Source of the DNA: Desmodesmus armatus
Taxonomy: Eukaryota; Chlorophyta; Chlorophyceae; Sphaeropleales; Scenedesmaceae
Direction: 5' to 3'
Length of the DNA: 64,000 bases
NCBI GenBank assembly: GCA_007449985.2
Contig: VIIQ02000589.1
Coordinates: forward strand, 372,001-436,000
A program made the position numbers and the translations under genes. Under the pieces are notes generated by a model. The model made no database searches. It worked only from the letters and a program-made list of their open reading frames with translations, and had not been told where the DNA came from. Numbering within the stretch: position 1 is the stretch's first letter; each line of letters begins with the position of its first letter. This document shows, one piece after another, positions 21,458 through 33,476 of this stretch.

Positions 21458-23218
21458 ATGCAGCTGCTTAAAGGCCTTAGCCAGTCCGTATCTCATTTCG
21501 CCGGTTTTGTGCTCAATGATGTAGATCAGCACGTTGCAATAGTAGAGCAGGTGCCACCCCAACCCAAGGACGAGCTGAGAGTGGAGAGCACATTCCATGG
21601 CTCAAAACATCCAGGATGGTTTGGCATGGCCCGTGTTGCCTTTGTCTTACTCCTCCTTTGCGGGATGGTCAGCTGGCTGGCAGTGGATATAAAGATGGAA
21701 TACAATGGCTTTGTTCAAGGGGTCTCTGACAACTTCGTGGTGGAGATGAAGAAGTTCGACAGCACAGCATTCACGGGCAGCGATCTGAACTGCATGTGCT
21801 CCTACAAGGACTCTGTTGATGCCGGCATACACAAGGCCTCAGGCTACACGTGGAGTCCACCATACGCCACATTGCGTGCTCAGGATCAGGCCAATGTCAG
21901 CTGCCCAGAATCGTTTTGGCCAGACTGTGCGCGTGACTTCAACGCCGAGCTGCCGGGGAATGACACAGCAGGCAACTTCACAAGGAAGGTCATGCGCGAT
22001 TTCTGTATAGGACTATTCAACCTGAATCTTGCACCACCTGTCACTGCCGTCTACATGTCCAGGCGGGGCTGGCAAGAATCACGGCTTGCTGACGCGTGGA
22101 GTGAGTCCCCTTACCATGTCGGCCGGCCAGCTTACTATCACTGTGTCGACTACACACTCCTTGCGCGCAACCAGCATGACACATGTCACATCACCGTAGG
22201 AGCCGACGAGGCTCATGTGGCGTCAGTGCAGATTCCACAGCTGCTGATGAGCGACATGCCAGCCACTGTGCATGGCAGCCTCAAAAAAGCAACAGATGCA
22301 TTGCATGTTCATGTTCATAGTATGCTAGCTACACATGTATCTTGTATGTCTTAACACACACTCTTGTGTTGCCCATGTACAGGAACAATACAGCTGCATC
22401 ATGCCCTTGCCATGGCAAAGATAGAAGGTGCGTCATCTGAAGACTATAAGACCTCTGACCTGGACGAGCTGAAGAAACTGCAAAACATTTCATTGATACA
22501 GCAGGCTGCGCTGGTGGTGGGTGCGAAGGATACTTTTGCCGGGCTATTGAACATCAGTGGCAGTGAGACTGTCCTACGGCACGGCGACACAGACGCAAGC
22601 ACAACTGTGAGTTGCAACCGCACAGCAAGCGTGCCCTCACCACGGGTACTGGAGGAGCATTGCTGTCCTGCCAACCAAACAAGGTGTGTTATACAACAAC
22701 GGGGTGTTTGTGATCCATATGACGCCTACACACAGTGGTGTGACCCGGTGATGTGCTATACCGTGCAGGAAAAAAGTCCTTACCTGAAGGTCATGCATGT
22801 GCTGGCAGCAGTTGGCGGTATATACGGCTTGATCACATTGGTTTGTGTCACAATTGTGTGGAGGTTTTGCCTGTGCTTTTGGCGGTGCAAGGGCTCCAGC
22901 CAGTCATCGGCAGCTCAATCTCTGGGGAGCCCTGGTGCATCTACGCAGGTCCCAAGTCAAACACTTGCAGCACCGCCCAGCCCTTCACCAGTGAAGCCCA
23001 ACCCTTCATCCTCAACATCGTCCACCCCTGCACCATTGACGCCCCACCCTTCAGCTGTAGCACCGCCCAGCCCTCCATTTTTGACACTCAACAATTCGGC
23101 ATCATCCAGCCCTTCATCAACGTCCAACCCTTCACATGTGGTGGTCACGGTAACGATGCACAGCCCCCTCCCCGTGGCGATGCACAGCCCTGCAGCTGTG
23201 TCAACGCCCAGCCCTTGA
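21458..23218 (+). CDS. two-transmembrane protein with Cys-rich ectodomain, weakly DEG/ENaC-like
   Basis: Two exons, 21458-22319 and 22383-23218 (62-bp intron, phase 1), 565 residues. Layout: cytosolic N-terminus about 1-56, TM1 about 57-77, a loop of about 345 residues with many Cys and seven N-glycosylation sequons (NVS, NDT, NFT, NIS twice, NRT, NQT), TM2 about 424-447, then a Pro/Ser/Thr-rich cytosolic tail. This two-TM topology, an STFHG just before TM1 (DEG/ENaC channels have a conserved HG there) and a GGxxGL at the start of TM2 resemble the amiloride-sensitive channel family. The usual GxS selectivity residues after GGxxGL are not present and overall similarity is weak, so the channel call is an inference. 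No signal peptide other than TM1. The ATG at 21458 is the first in frame. It could instead be an unrelated two-TM receptor-like protein. Confidence 0.65.
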
Positions 23219-25566
23219 GCTGTCATGCCGCCCAGCCTTGGTATGTAGCACTGTGGTGCCCAGCCGTAGTGCTCATGGTGTACTTTTGAGCCCTGCCGAT
23301 GCAGAGCGGGTACTACCGGTCTAGGTTGGCACTATGACTGGTGTGGCAGTAGTTGTGGCTGCTGCAGAGAGATGCTTGTATGATCTGTTGGGCAGCCTCG
23401 AAGGCCTATGCCAGGGTGACATATGGTCTCTTTCTTGACAGACTGACTCCGAGCATGTGCTATATGCGGCCACAAGTGCCCCAGGCTCTGGGAGGCTGCA
23501 AAGCTTTCTGGGGGTGCTTTTTGCACCTAGGTAGAAGTGTTTCTCTTGCACAATGAAGCTGCTGGCAAAGTGCTGGATGATGATGGCCACTAAGTGACTG
23601 GCATTCAATGACGTGCTGATTTGGTGAGCGGCAGTGTGGACAATGTATTTTCCCTTGACCTATTGCCAGCCGTGGGGTTGGTTTCTTTGTTGTCTGTTCC
23701 AGCTACAGCAGGGTGTTTGTTGCTGGGGCCGCAAGACACCATTGCCAGCAGCAATATGAGCAGGATGGCTTTGACTGATGACAAGAAGAGTTTGCCGCAC
23801 CGGCTTGTTCAACTGCTGTTGAACAGCAGCACAGTGTTTGTGCTGGGGTAATGCATGCATGGTTGTGACATGCATCTGTTCTTGAATGGCCCCACAATGC
23901 GCAACTGGATTCCAGCCACGGTGCTGAGCAGTGCGCCCCTGCTTGGGTTTGGCCTGCTGCAGGTATAACTGCGGAGCTTTGGAAGTATGCAATAAGGCAG
24001 GGGCTGCGCCCGCAGTGCGCTTCAAGGATGGGTTCGCAATCGTTCAACTTGAACAAGTTGCCCTGGGCTCGGCTGACTCATGCCCTTGCCTTCGGGCACT
24101 GCTTTCTGTTGGCAACTGCAGTGCTGTCAAGCTAAAACTTTCCTGCCTTGCTGTGTCGTATGTGTGCAGGGCCATCATGTGCACATGCAGCGACTGCATT
24201 GCTGCGTCGCTGCATTGCATTGCATGCAATGTGTTTGGGCTAGTTTGTGTCACTGACAGTCAGTGACTGCATTGCATAGCGCCTTGCAGGATGTGACTGT
24301 GCTGACAGTAGTGTGTCGCTGCTACCAGTGACAGTCTCTGGGGGGCAGTCTTCTGCCGAAAGCCGCTGAGCCCTGAGGGTTGGTGTTGCTGCCATGGGGC
24401 CTCCGCCAGCGGCAGCTCAATGGTTGTTGGCTGCCTCTTATCAAAAAGACCCATTTGTGGTTGCTTGTGCTAGAGACAGTGCATGCATGTACTTGTTGGT
24501 GCTGGAGGAAGTGCATGCACGAGGGGGTGTCGTGTAGGCTGCCGACGCGTGCCCTGGCAACACATACTTTGGAGTGCAACCTTGTTGTTTTACACCGGGT
24601 GTGGGGGGGGGGGGGCAACGAGATCTGGCCTGCTATGCGTGAAGTGTTGTGAAGAGGGGGGAGAGTAGGTAGGCTTTGCTGTTGGAACCAGGCGGCTGAC
24701 TCCCTCTTGATGGCTGCAATGCACCTCTTCTGCTTCTTGATGCCCCAACCTTGAGTTTGCATGTGACCGCATCCCTCTGTAGAGCCCAGACGGCATGTAT
24801 CAATATTCCCATAATCAAACCCATGTCGCTCAATTTCAGCCGAGTAAGTCCTGATATGCAGCAGTAACCATGTGCTGCAGAACACAGGCACAAAATCATC
24901 GTGGCTGTTGAAAGACATGAACAGTTGGCTCTGCTGCAGCCCAGCACATGAACATGGTAGTATGCACTGCACAGCGTGCAGTAATGCAGACAGTGTGGGT
25001 CCAATGTCAAGGGCAGCTTCAGTGGTGTTCTCCTGCAAGGATCCCTTTACAGATTGCTCACTTGCCTTGCATGTAACTGCTCACACTCAGCCGTTACAAC
25101 GTGTGTGCCTGGCGATGCAAGGCCAGCAGGCACAAGACAGCATGAGACCCTGGCCACCACTGTGGCCGTGCTGACACAGCACAGCAGGTCATGCATTCAG
25201 CATATTCAATAGTGCCGCAGAACTCAGGCACAGTGCTGCAGAACACAAGCAACACATAAAGCAGTCGGCGCTGAAGGACAGCAGCACTTGGCTCTGCTGC
25301 AGCCCAGCGTGTGAACAAAAGCCGCAAGCAGTATTAAGCAATGCAGAGCAGACACAAGTGTGGACACCTGCAACAGCCCGCTGCTGCCGCTGGCAACCCC
25401 AACACCCTGCTGCTGCCACTGTTACGCACATAACGACTCCGCCAGGCTTGTACAAAAACAGCAGCAACAGGGCAGCAACCCTGTGCTGCTGCTGCTGACT
25501 TGCTGACATGACCCTGACTGCTTTCATAGTGCGGCGCTACCGTACAGCCTGCTGCCCCTGCTGCTG
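23219..25566. other. intergenic region with tandem similarity, no gene assigned
   Basis: About 2.3 kb. A block at about 24870-24965 recurs diverged at about 25232-25325 (shared CTGCAGAACACA and GGCTCTGCTGCAGCCCAGC). About 25405-25450 resembles the last exon of the AP-2 mu gene, read on the minus strand. TTACA at about 25045 and 25093 are minus-strand TGTAA, so the AP-2 mu 3' UTR may end there. An open frame of 238 codons at 24322-25038 (-) lacks an ATG at its start and recognisable motifs. Confidence 0.4.
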
Positions 25567-28500
25567 TTACGTGCGTATGAGGAAGTCCCCGCTCTTGCAG
25601 AGCTTGCGCACCCACTTCTCCACCTGGTACTGGCTGCCCAGGCGGCGCTCCAAGATCTTGAGGTATGCCACACGCAGACCACTGGCACTGAACATGGGCA
25701 CCTGCAGACACACAAGCACAAGGGCACGTGTACAAAAACTGTTGAACGGCAAGTTTTGATACCAAGGCGCATGCAGCTGTAGAAGGCGTCTGTAGAGAGA
25801 GCTAGTTCCCAACACAGCAGGGCCGAAGTGATGGCTCAGCGGTGCGCTGCGCTCAGCAGGCGTGGTCATGCAGTGACACCTGCCATGTTGCTGTGTGCGA
25901 CAAGGTGACTGTGCCGGGGGTTACACAGTTCCCTGATGCAAACAGAGAGTGCTGCCTCATGCCTAATGTCTGTTGGCGCCTCGATGTGTGGCGTACTTGG
26001 AAGTTCATGCTGATGGGGGGCCGTGCCCAGGGCTTGCGCTCTTTGGTTGTCGACACCATGGTCACCTCAGCACGCAGGCTGTGCTCAGCGGCACCTGAGA
26101 AGCGCTTGATCTTCCACACCTGCACACAAACGCAAAGCACAGAGGCTCACGTCAATAAGGTTTGGTCTGTGTGTGCTCACAGTGTGATGTGCTTTGTCCT
26201 GGCACCCTAGCTATATATTGTCCTGGCCTCAAAGCAATCGGCAGTACAGCCATCAGCCTGCGCTCCAGCTTAGCGCTGGCTGGAGGCACCAAGGGTGTGG
26301 GCCAGAAAATGCTAGAAGCCCCGCTGCACCATTGGCTGCCAGCAGAGTCTCTTTGCACGCCTGCCACAACGCAAGTAGGAATGGAATGCCAAAACCAACA
26401 CCCCTATTTGCAACCCCAGCTGTCTACAAGGCACAGCATGCCATGAAGACGACAAGACTCATAGAACTCACGATTGCCTTCTTGGTTGCGTCATACTTGG
26501 CCTTGCCGGTCGTCACCAGGATGGTGCACTTGGCTGTGTAGTCTGGCACTGGCACCAACACCTGAGGCAGGAACACACACAAACACCGCGTGATTCAGCA
26601 GCGAGACGCCCAAGGCATGCTGGGTCACACCACAAGGGCTGAGCACAAGGCTGGGTCCAGGCAGGTGTGACTGGCCTGGTGCCAATGCTGCAATGGAACA
26701 TCGAGCGGCTGGATAAATGGGATACTTTGGAGAGAGAACGCACAGCCGTCGACGGCCAGCAGCCAACACAGCACGGCACTTCATGCACTGCAGCCTGCAT
26801 AACAAGCCCTCAAAACGACGTTATGCAGCAGCCCCTGCCAACCCAACAGATGCAACCGCTGCGGTCCACGCACCACTGTGTTCATGGCAAACAGCTTGGC
26901 GCCGAACAAGCTGCGCACGCTGACGTTGGCCTCCATGCGTGTGCGGCCCAGCTCCTTCACCATGGGGATGACCTTGAACGGCACCTGGATGCCCTCACTG
27001 GCACGGTACCTGCAGCAGAAAACCGGGGGCGTTGAGCAAACCGACCTCCCAGCCACACTCTGCAATCAACCGGCCGAGACTGGCGGATCAAGCGGGTGAC
27101 CTAGCGGCGCCGGTTGATTCAACCGACCGTTGATTCATCGTGCGGTGCAGCACAACAGCACGGGGTCAGTGGGACTATGGTGTCGTGGCTTCATTGGGAC
27201 ATGTTGCATGACTTGTATGTACGGTTGGCGTTCAGGGTTGGCTGGTGGCGTGTTGGGCCCACCTCATAAGCTCAAACTCTCCATCAGGAGGGATGAAGGT
27301 GACCACCTTGTTCGTCTCATACGTGCCCAGGTTGACACACTGCACGGCAGCAGTGGAGCAGTTGACATGAGTGTGTGACATCTTTGACAGTTCTGCAGGC
27401 AGTGATGACACCGTACTACCCCTATTGAAAGACGATAGCGACGCCTGTTGTTCAGGTGTAGTCTCTGCGAGGGGTTCAGAAGCGGCCGCACTTCGCTCCC
27501 CAGGATACGTGGGTGGCAGCCTTGGTCTCGCCCAAACCAGAGGCATACTTGGGTGCCCAGAAACCCATTGATATCTGGCTGAGGGTGAGCTTGCGAGCTT
27601 TTCAGATGGTGAGCAATCAACGGCGCTGATGGCCAGGAGTTTTGAACTGCTGGCCACGCTGCGGCAGCTGCGCAACTGCATGCCTACCTGGTGGAATGTG
27701 ATGTCCGCAATCTTCTCATTCAGCCCCAGGCGCAGCTCAGGCATGTCGCTCAGCAGGCACTTCATCATGATGCGGCCCACCACATCATTCCGCAGCACAG
27801 CACCTGCACGGCAACATCACCACACAACCGCTGTGTGTTGCGCACATCATGGACATAAATGTCCGCTGACCAGGTCATAGGCTGCACAGTAGTGTGTGGC
27901 CCAGTTAATACAACTTTTCAATTTCCAAGTGGCTGCGCACCCCACCACACTGCTGTGCAGGCTGCTGTGCAGCTGCAGGCTACCTGTGCTGCTCATGAGC
28001 AGGTTGACCTCCTCCACAATGTCCAAGAAGACCTCGTTCTTGCTGTACTTCAGGCCCGGCCGCCGCCAGCTCACAGCCCCTGTCACCGTCAGGGTCGCAT
28101 TCTTGGCCTGCTGTGTTGATTGCGCCTGCACAAGTAAGTAATGCATGGCAGCTGTATGTGAGCTGCAGTTCCTCCCTGGCATTTGTTTCGGCAAGGGCAT
28201 GTGATCACGCCAGTCATGTGGGGTTACTTCAGCAAACATGCAAGCCAGGGGATGTTGACGGAGTTGTTCTGCTTCTCTCACATGCATGCTTGCTGTTGCT
28301 CCCAAAGTCTGGCCATGCCCAGGAAGGCTCGCTGAAGCGCCATAGGTGCATTTGCAAAAATGCTGCTGGTTTATGGTGAAATGCTGCTGGTGGTTTGGGA
28401 GTGCGAGTGCAACAGCAATCAGTTTGTATTCACTGCAGCTGTTGGTGCGCTTGTGCAGCTGTACCCCCTCACCGCATCAAGCTCGCTGCGCACACCCTTC

Positions 28501-29768
28501 TGCAGGATAAAGCTTTTCAGCGCCGCAGGCTCTGTAGGACACCACACAGCACCACACAGCATAACACAACACATCCATGTTGGCATGAGTCATGCCAGCA
28601 GACAGCATGTAGTGCAAGGATCATGCTCCCTGCAGCTTCACGCCGAGTGCTGCTTACAGGGCTGCAGCATGCCTGCCATCCACGCTGTGCTGCCAGCTGC
28701 AACCTCAAGCTGTACAAGACACACCCTGCTGCAGTCTGTACGGCCACACAGCATAATTGCCATGCGGTCAGCTCCAGCCTTGACAGCTAGAGTGCAGTCA
28801 AGAGGTGGGTATCAAGCATTTCCGCTGCCAAGCACTCCCCCCATTATGCACAGAACAGGGTGTCCAACCTGCCAAGCTGATACACAACCCCTGCGTACCT
28901 GTCAGTTGCGGGAACCCAAAGTCCATGGTCTCCTCCAGCAGTTCGTAGATGAGCACAAAGTTGCGCTTGACGCTGTTCTCGTTGAGCGCACCCTCAAAGT
29001 AGGAGCGGAACAGGTCCACAAGCTGCAGCAGACACGGCCACACCCAACAAACAGCACCAGCAGCACAGTGACTTAGTGGCATGAAGGGCAGACATGCAAG
29101 GTGCGCCTAGCTGCCAACCCTTTGTAACTTTCCAACATGGACTTTATGTCCACTTGGGTCATCCCCCTGCAGTGCGCCCGTGGATGGCAGCTGCTGGCAA
29201 GGCGTGATGCAACTCCAACTGAATGTGGGGTCTGCTCACAGGACGGAGGCGCACTGCATGTGTCAGCACGCTGTGTCTGCTCACCGAGGTCATGTACTTG
29301 AACGCCATCATGACGTTGGCGTTGTTTTTCGTGACCATCAGGATGTAGAGGTCGCTGTGCCGCAGGTACATGAACGTGCAGGAGCCCAGCGTGCGCACAG
29401 GCGCATGCGTGCTGACAGAGCCATCCTTGCTGTTCAGGATTTGTGTACGGAAGTTCTCCGCCATATCCCGCCTGCAGGCAGCATAGAGGAGGTACGCAAA
29501 CACCGGCTGACTGTTGTCCTGTGCTGAGACTGATGCCTGATGGTGAAGCCACCATGTGCACATGCATCATGTGAGAAGACAGACAGGCTCATGTGGACAT
29601 CTGTCTGGACGCCCAGCTGCATATCCTGGGAGTCAAAGCACTACTGCATCTGCTGCCACAGAGCTAAAAGGTGAAAGAAACTTACTCCACATCATCCCGG
29701 TAGCGCCGCTCTATGAGGATGTCTCCCCTGAGGTTGAGGAAGTAGATCGCTGCACAGCAGTGCGCCAT
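25567..29768 (-). CDS. AP2M: AP-2 complex subunit mu
   Basis: Eleven exons on the minus strand: 29768-29686, 29471-29285, 29022-28899, 28531-28473, 28125-27984, 27803-27688, 27339-27263, 27009-26874, 26561-26472, 26119-25997, 25701-25567; all junctions keep phase, 423 residues. Medium chain of the AP-2 clathrin adaptor at the plasma membrane, which binds cargo Yxx-phi signals and PIP2. Signatures: N-terminal longin domain (AAIYFLNLRGDILIERRYRDD; FVLIYELLEETMDFGFPQ) and C-terminal mu-homology domain (SWRRPGLKYSKNEVFLDIVE; FIPPDGEFELMRYR; VKELGRTRMEANVSV; VWKIKRFSGAAEHSLRAEV; WARPPISMNFQVPMFSASGLRV). VPMF and ELGRTRMEVNV-like motifs match the plant AP2M lineage better than mu1. The loop between LGLNEKI and ITFHQ is much shorter than in plant and animal AP-2 mu, whose Lys-rich linker there is missing. 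Divergent from TFIIS. Confidence 0.93.
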
Positions 29769-30524
29769 GCTGGCAGGTGGCCAGCAGGCCTTTGAACCTT
29801 GTCACTGCTGCCCAATGACTCAAGCTTCACGTAGTTTCTTAGAGACCGACCCTTTGATGTTGGGGACTTCAGCGGGAGGGAAGAGTATGTGCCAGCGGAC
29901 CAGATCAGTAGAGGCAAGTGGATGCTGTCAGCAGGGAGCAGCAGCAGCCTCCCACTGGCAAAGCCACCAAGAGCAGCACGGGGTTGTACGATCTGGATTG
30001 AGCACACTGAATCTTCAGACAGAATGCAGGTAAGGATGCAAATGTTGGCTTGGATGGATTGGATCCCGAGCTCAGACTAGCAACTGTCGGATGGACACCC
30101 CCATCATGTTCAACTGTGTGTGCTGGTGACTGGACTGGCAGCCCTTGGGGCTGCAGTGGTGGGAGTTGAACACAGCAGGACAACTTTGGACAGAGAAAGA
30201 GGCCTGCCACCTGTCGGTTCTGATTTCACGCCTAAACTAATGAGCAGATATGAACGATCTGGACAAAGAAAACGGACATCGCTCGTCTTCGTGGGGTACT
30301 GTTGAGCTCGTTAGTCAACCCCGCTCGTTGTGGTGAGCTTCTCCTGTAGTGGACAGGTGTTATTGTTTCATTGAAGCATGTGGAAGCTCTGCCGGAGCAG
30401 TTGTGACGTCTCAGAGTGGGTGGTTGTGCTCTGATCTACCTGCTCTGCCTCCCCCTCCTTGCAGCCTCTCTATAGTATCAGGCAGCACATCGCTCAAAGT
30501 TACTAGAAAATACCTTCAAAAACA
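29769..30524. promoter_or_regulatory. divergent intergenic region (AP2M / TFIIS)
   Basis: About 756 bp between head-to-head start codons. It should hold both promoters. Nothing else recognised. Confidence 0.4.
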
Positions 30525-33175
30525 ATGGGTACAATTGCTGCCACCGAGCTGGCAAAGCTTGTTGGCAAGGCTAGCGAAGCAGCAGCCAAGGCAGTTGATG
30601 ATAGTGATGCAGCAGCGCAGACTCGCTGCCTGGACGTGCTGAAGGTCCTAGCTGGTGCCCAGGTCACAGCAGCAGTCCTGAAAGAGACGGATGCCGGAAA
30701 GCGCATCAACAGGCTCACCAAAAGCACCAACGAGCAACTTGCAGCAGCAGCAACACAGGTGGTGCAGGCTTGGAAGGCTTGTGTCAAGAAGCAGGCAGGG
30801 GACTCAGGGCTGCAGCCGTCGAGCAGCTTGCCAGGTGTCAGCTCGGCTCGCAGCCTGAGCCTACCAGCAGACAACAACAATGGCAGCGGGCAGGAGGCCA
30901 GCACACGGCAACCAGCTCCCCAGCAGCAGCGGTCAGGCACGCCAGGGGGCTCAGGAGGCAGCAGCAAACCCCCTCCCAGGGCTGGGGACTCAAAACGTGA
31001 TAAGGTGCGCAGGCTGGCTGGTGCACGCACATCAGCCGTGCTCACCACCACGTGCTGAGATGGATGTGTGAGTGCTGCGTGCCATGGCCCGCGCTGTGAT
31101 AAGGCCTTGCTTGGACTCCCGGTCTCCGCTAGAGCCTCTGGCTCCCTTGTGTGTTGCTCAACTTCTCACCTCTTCTGACCCAATCGGCGGAACATTGAGT
31201 GTTACACACACGCCCATGTTGTCGTCAGCACTGGCAAATCAGGCACGACCAACAGCAAAGGGTCAGCAGCCGCAGCCTGTTGTTGCTAGCAATGCTGGCA
31301 GCCTGTCCGGCCTATCCAACCCACAGCGTGGCTGTCCTGCAGGTCCGTGTGCTGCTGGTGGCTGGCTGGCGCTCGTGCCAGATGACGAGCGGGGTGGGCA
31401 GGAGCCTGGTGACGTAGCAGCAGAGGTGGAGACAGCCATTTTTCAGAAGTATGGCAGCACGGGGGCAGAGTATGCTGCCAAGGTGGGTTTTGCCAGGGGG
31501 TTGTAGAGCTGTCGTGTGCTATGGGCTGGCACTGCCGAACACTTCATGCTGCGGCAGCAGTAGTGAGCAGGGCTGGTCCACTGAGTGTGGTGGAATTATG
31601 TTCTTTCCTTGGTTGGGTACTAGCAGTGCACAAGGGTGCAAGTAGTCTGCCAGGGTGTCTGCAACAGTTGGTCTTGCAGCTAAGACAGAAAAGCGGCTGT
31701 AGAGACAGGCTGTGGAGCCTCCCTGTGGGGTGAACAAGGGATAAGCACCAAAGACTACCAACTGCTGTGCCGTTCACAGGTGCGCAGCATCCAGTACAAC
31801 CTGAAAGATGCGAAGAACCCAGACCTGCGGCGGCGAGTGCTGACAGGAGACATCGACCCGCAGGTGAGCTCAGGTAGCGACCGCAGTTTGCTGAGGCGTC
31901 AGGCCAGCTGCAGCTGGGTTGTGTGCGGCAGTGTTGGATGAATGTCAGTAAGGCTGCACCCACAAGGGCTGTACCACGGCTGTCAGCCTGCGCTGACACG
32001 ACACAGCTCAACTGCTGTTACCCAGGCTTCTACCTGCCGCCGTTGCGCACTGGCAGGGCATGCCCAGCTTATGAGGTGTTGCTGGACACACTCCAGGTCT
32101 GGAATCCCAATCAGTCTGTCTGTAACTTCAGTCAGTTAGCTGTGTTTCAAGTGAGCAGTGGTTTGTTGTAAGGCTGTTATCTCCTTGCAACTGGTGCTGA
32201 CCTGCCATGCTGCTGTCTGCGCCCCGCAGGAGCTGGTCAACCTGAGTGCTGAGGAGATGGCCAGTGATGAGAAGCGGCAGCAGAATGCACAGATCAGGTC
32301 CGAGGTGGCAGCGGACCTGGTGCGCGGACAGACGCAGCAGGCCTCCACCGACATGTTCCAGTGAGTGGCATGTTGCTGCAGGATGGAGGGAGGCTTTGGG
32401 GGGGGGGGGGGGTTTGTTGTGTCCGCTCGCGATCTGTTCGCCTGATTCGCCGAAGGTGCCTCGCATCGAGCTCCACACACATCCAGCAATAATGTGCCAC
32501 AATCACGGCATGCTGTGGTCACTTGAGAGGCTTATGTTCACTGAGCAGTGCTGCTGGATAACTGCAAGTGCCGGCGCCATTTTTCGAATGCATTTCTTGT
32601 GCTTGCAGGTGTGGGAGGTGCAAACAGAAGAAGTGCACATACTACGTAAGTTGGTTCGCTCGCAAGCATGCTGGTGTGTTGACAAGGTGCACTAGACCCG
32701 TTTGCCTGTCGTGTCTTGATTGGCACTGCTGAGTGTCAGTGATACCAGCGCCAACATGCCAGCCTGGGTCAGCACATGGCATTGCAGGTCTGAACTGGTA
32801 CTGACTTGTTGCTGTGTTGCTTGGTGCTGCAGCAAATGCAAACGCGATCTGCTGATGAGCCCATGACGACTTTTGTGTCGTGTGTGGCGTGCGGCAACAA
32901 GTGGAAATGTGAGTGCCAGGCATCAATGGCAGTACGGCTCATCCAGGCATGCATTCGCTTGCTGTTGTTGGCGCCCTCATGGTGCAGATGGTCCCTCCAT
33001 TCACTGCTTGTCCCGCTGTGGCCTACTGACGCGAGCAGCAGCCTCATTGAGTCACCCCAAGCAGCAATCCTACTAAATCAACACTCTGCTGCGACACGAC
33101 TGGCAATGTGGAGCTGACCAGGTGCTGCTGCCTGTTGTCCCGTCTGCCTGTTTCTTTCTTGCTGCAGTCTGCTGA
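30525..33175 (+). CDS. transcription elongation factor TFIIS
   Basis: Seven exons: 30525-31020, 31343-31482, 31780-31863, 32230-32360, 32609-32645, 32833-32908, 33168-33175; 972 nt, 323 residues. TFIIS enters arrested RNA polymerase II and stimulates transcript cleavage. Domain I, the LW helical bundle ([41 protein letters not shown]), is followed by a Gln/Pro/Ser linker, domain II ([37 protein letters not shown]) and the zinc ribbon with CGRC and CVAC ligands, the acidic hairpin RSADEPMTT and a WKFC end. The join between exons 1 and 2 was chosen because it alone keeps the domain II frame. The last coding exon is only 8 nt (completing Phe-Cys-stop). A TGTAA at 33454 is a likely poly(A) signal, 19 bases before the next gene's ATG. 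Confidence 0.92.
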
Positions 33176-33476
33176 GTTTGGGAACGGGACAGCCTCTGCC
33201 TACTGAACGACTGCTGAGCTGGAACCAGACCCTGTTGTGCCAACATGACAAGTTGACCCGTTGGACTAGGGTTTGCTGGTCGCACCCTCCTTACTTACTA
33301 TGAACTGACTGTTGGGTATGCAGCTGAGATGCTCGAGGCGCGGCTGTGCAATTTTGAGAGGTTTCGAGCGGACGTTGCTCCTGATCTGAGAGCGCGGTGA
33401 CCAGTATTCATTCGCCAACAGGGCCGAGGTTGAGCTGGTTCTTACCTGGTTTTTGTAAATGTCACGTTGCTAAGAC

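Noticed and set aside
24322..25038. Minus-strand open frame of 238 codons
   Set aside because: Does not begin with ATG, no recognised motif, and overlaps a diverged repeat; left as unassigned.
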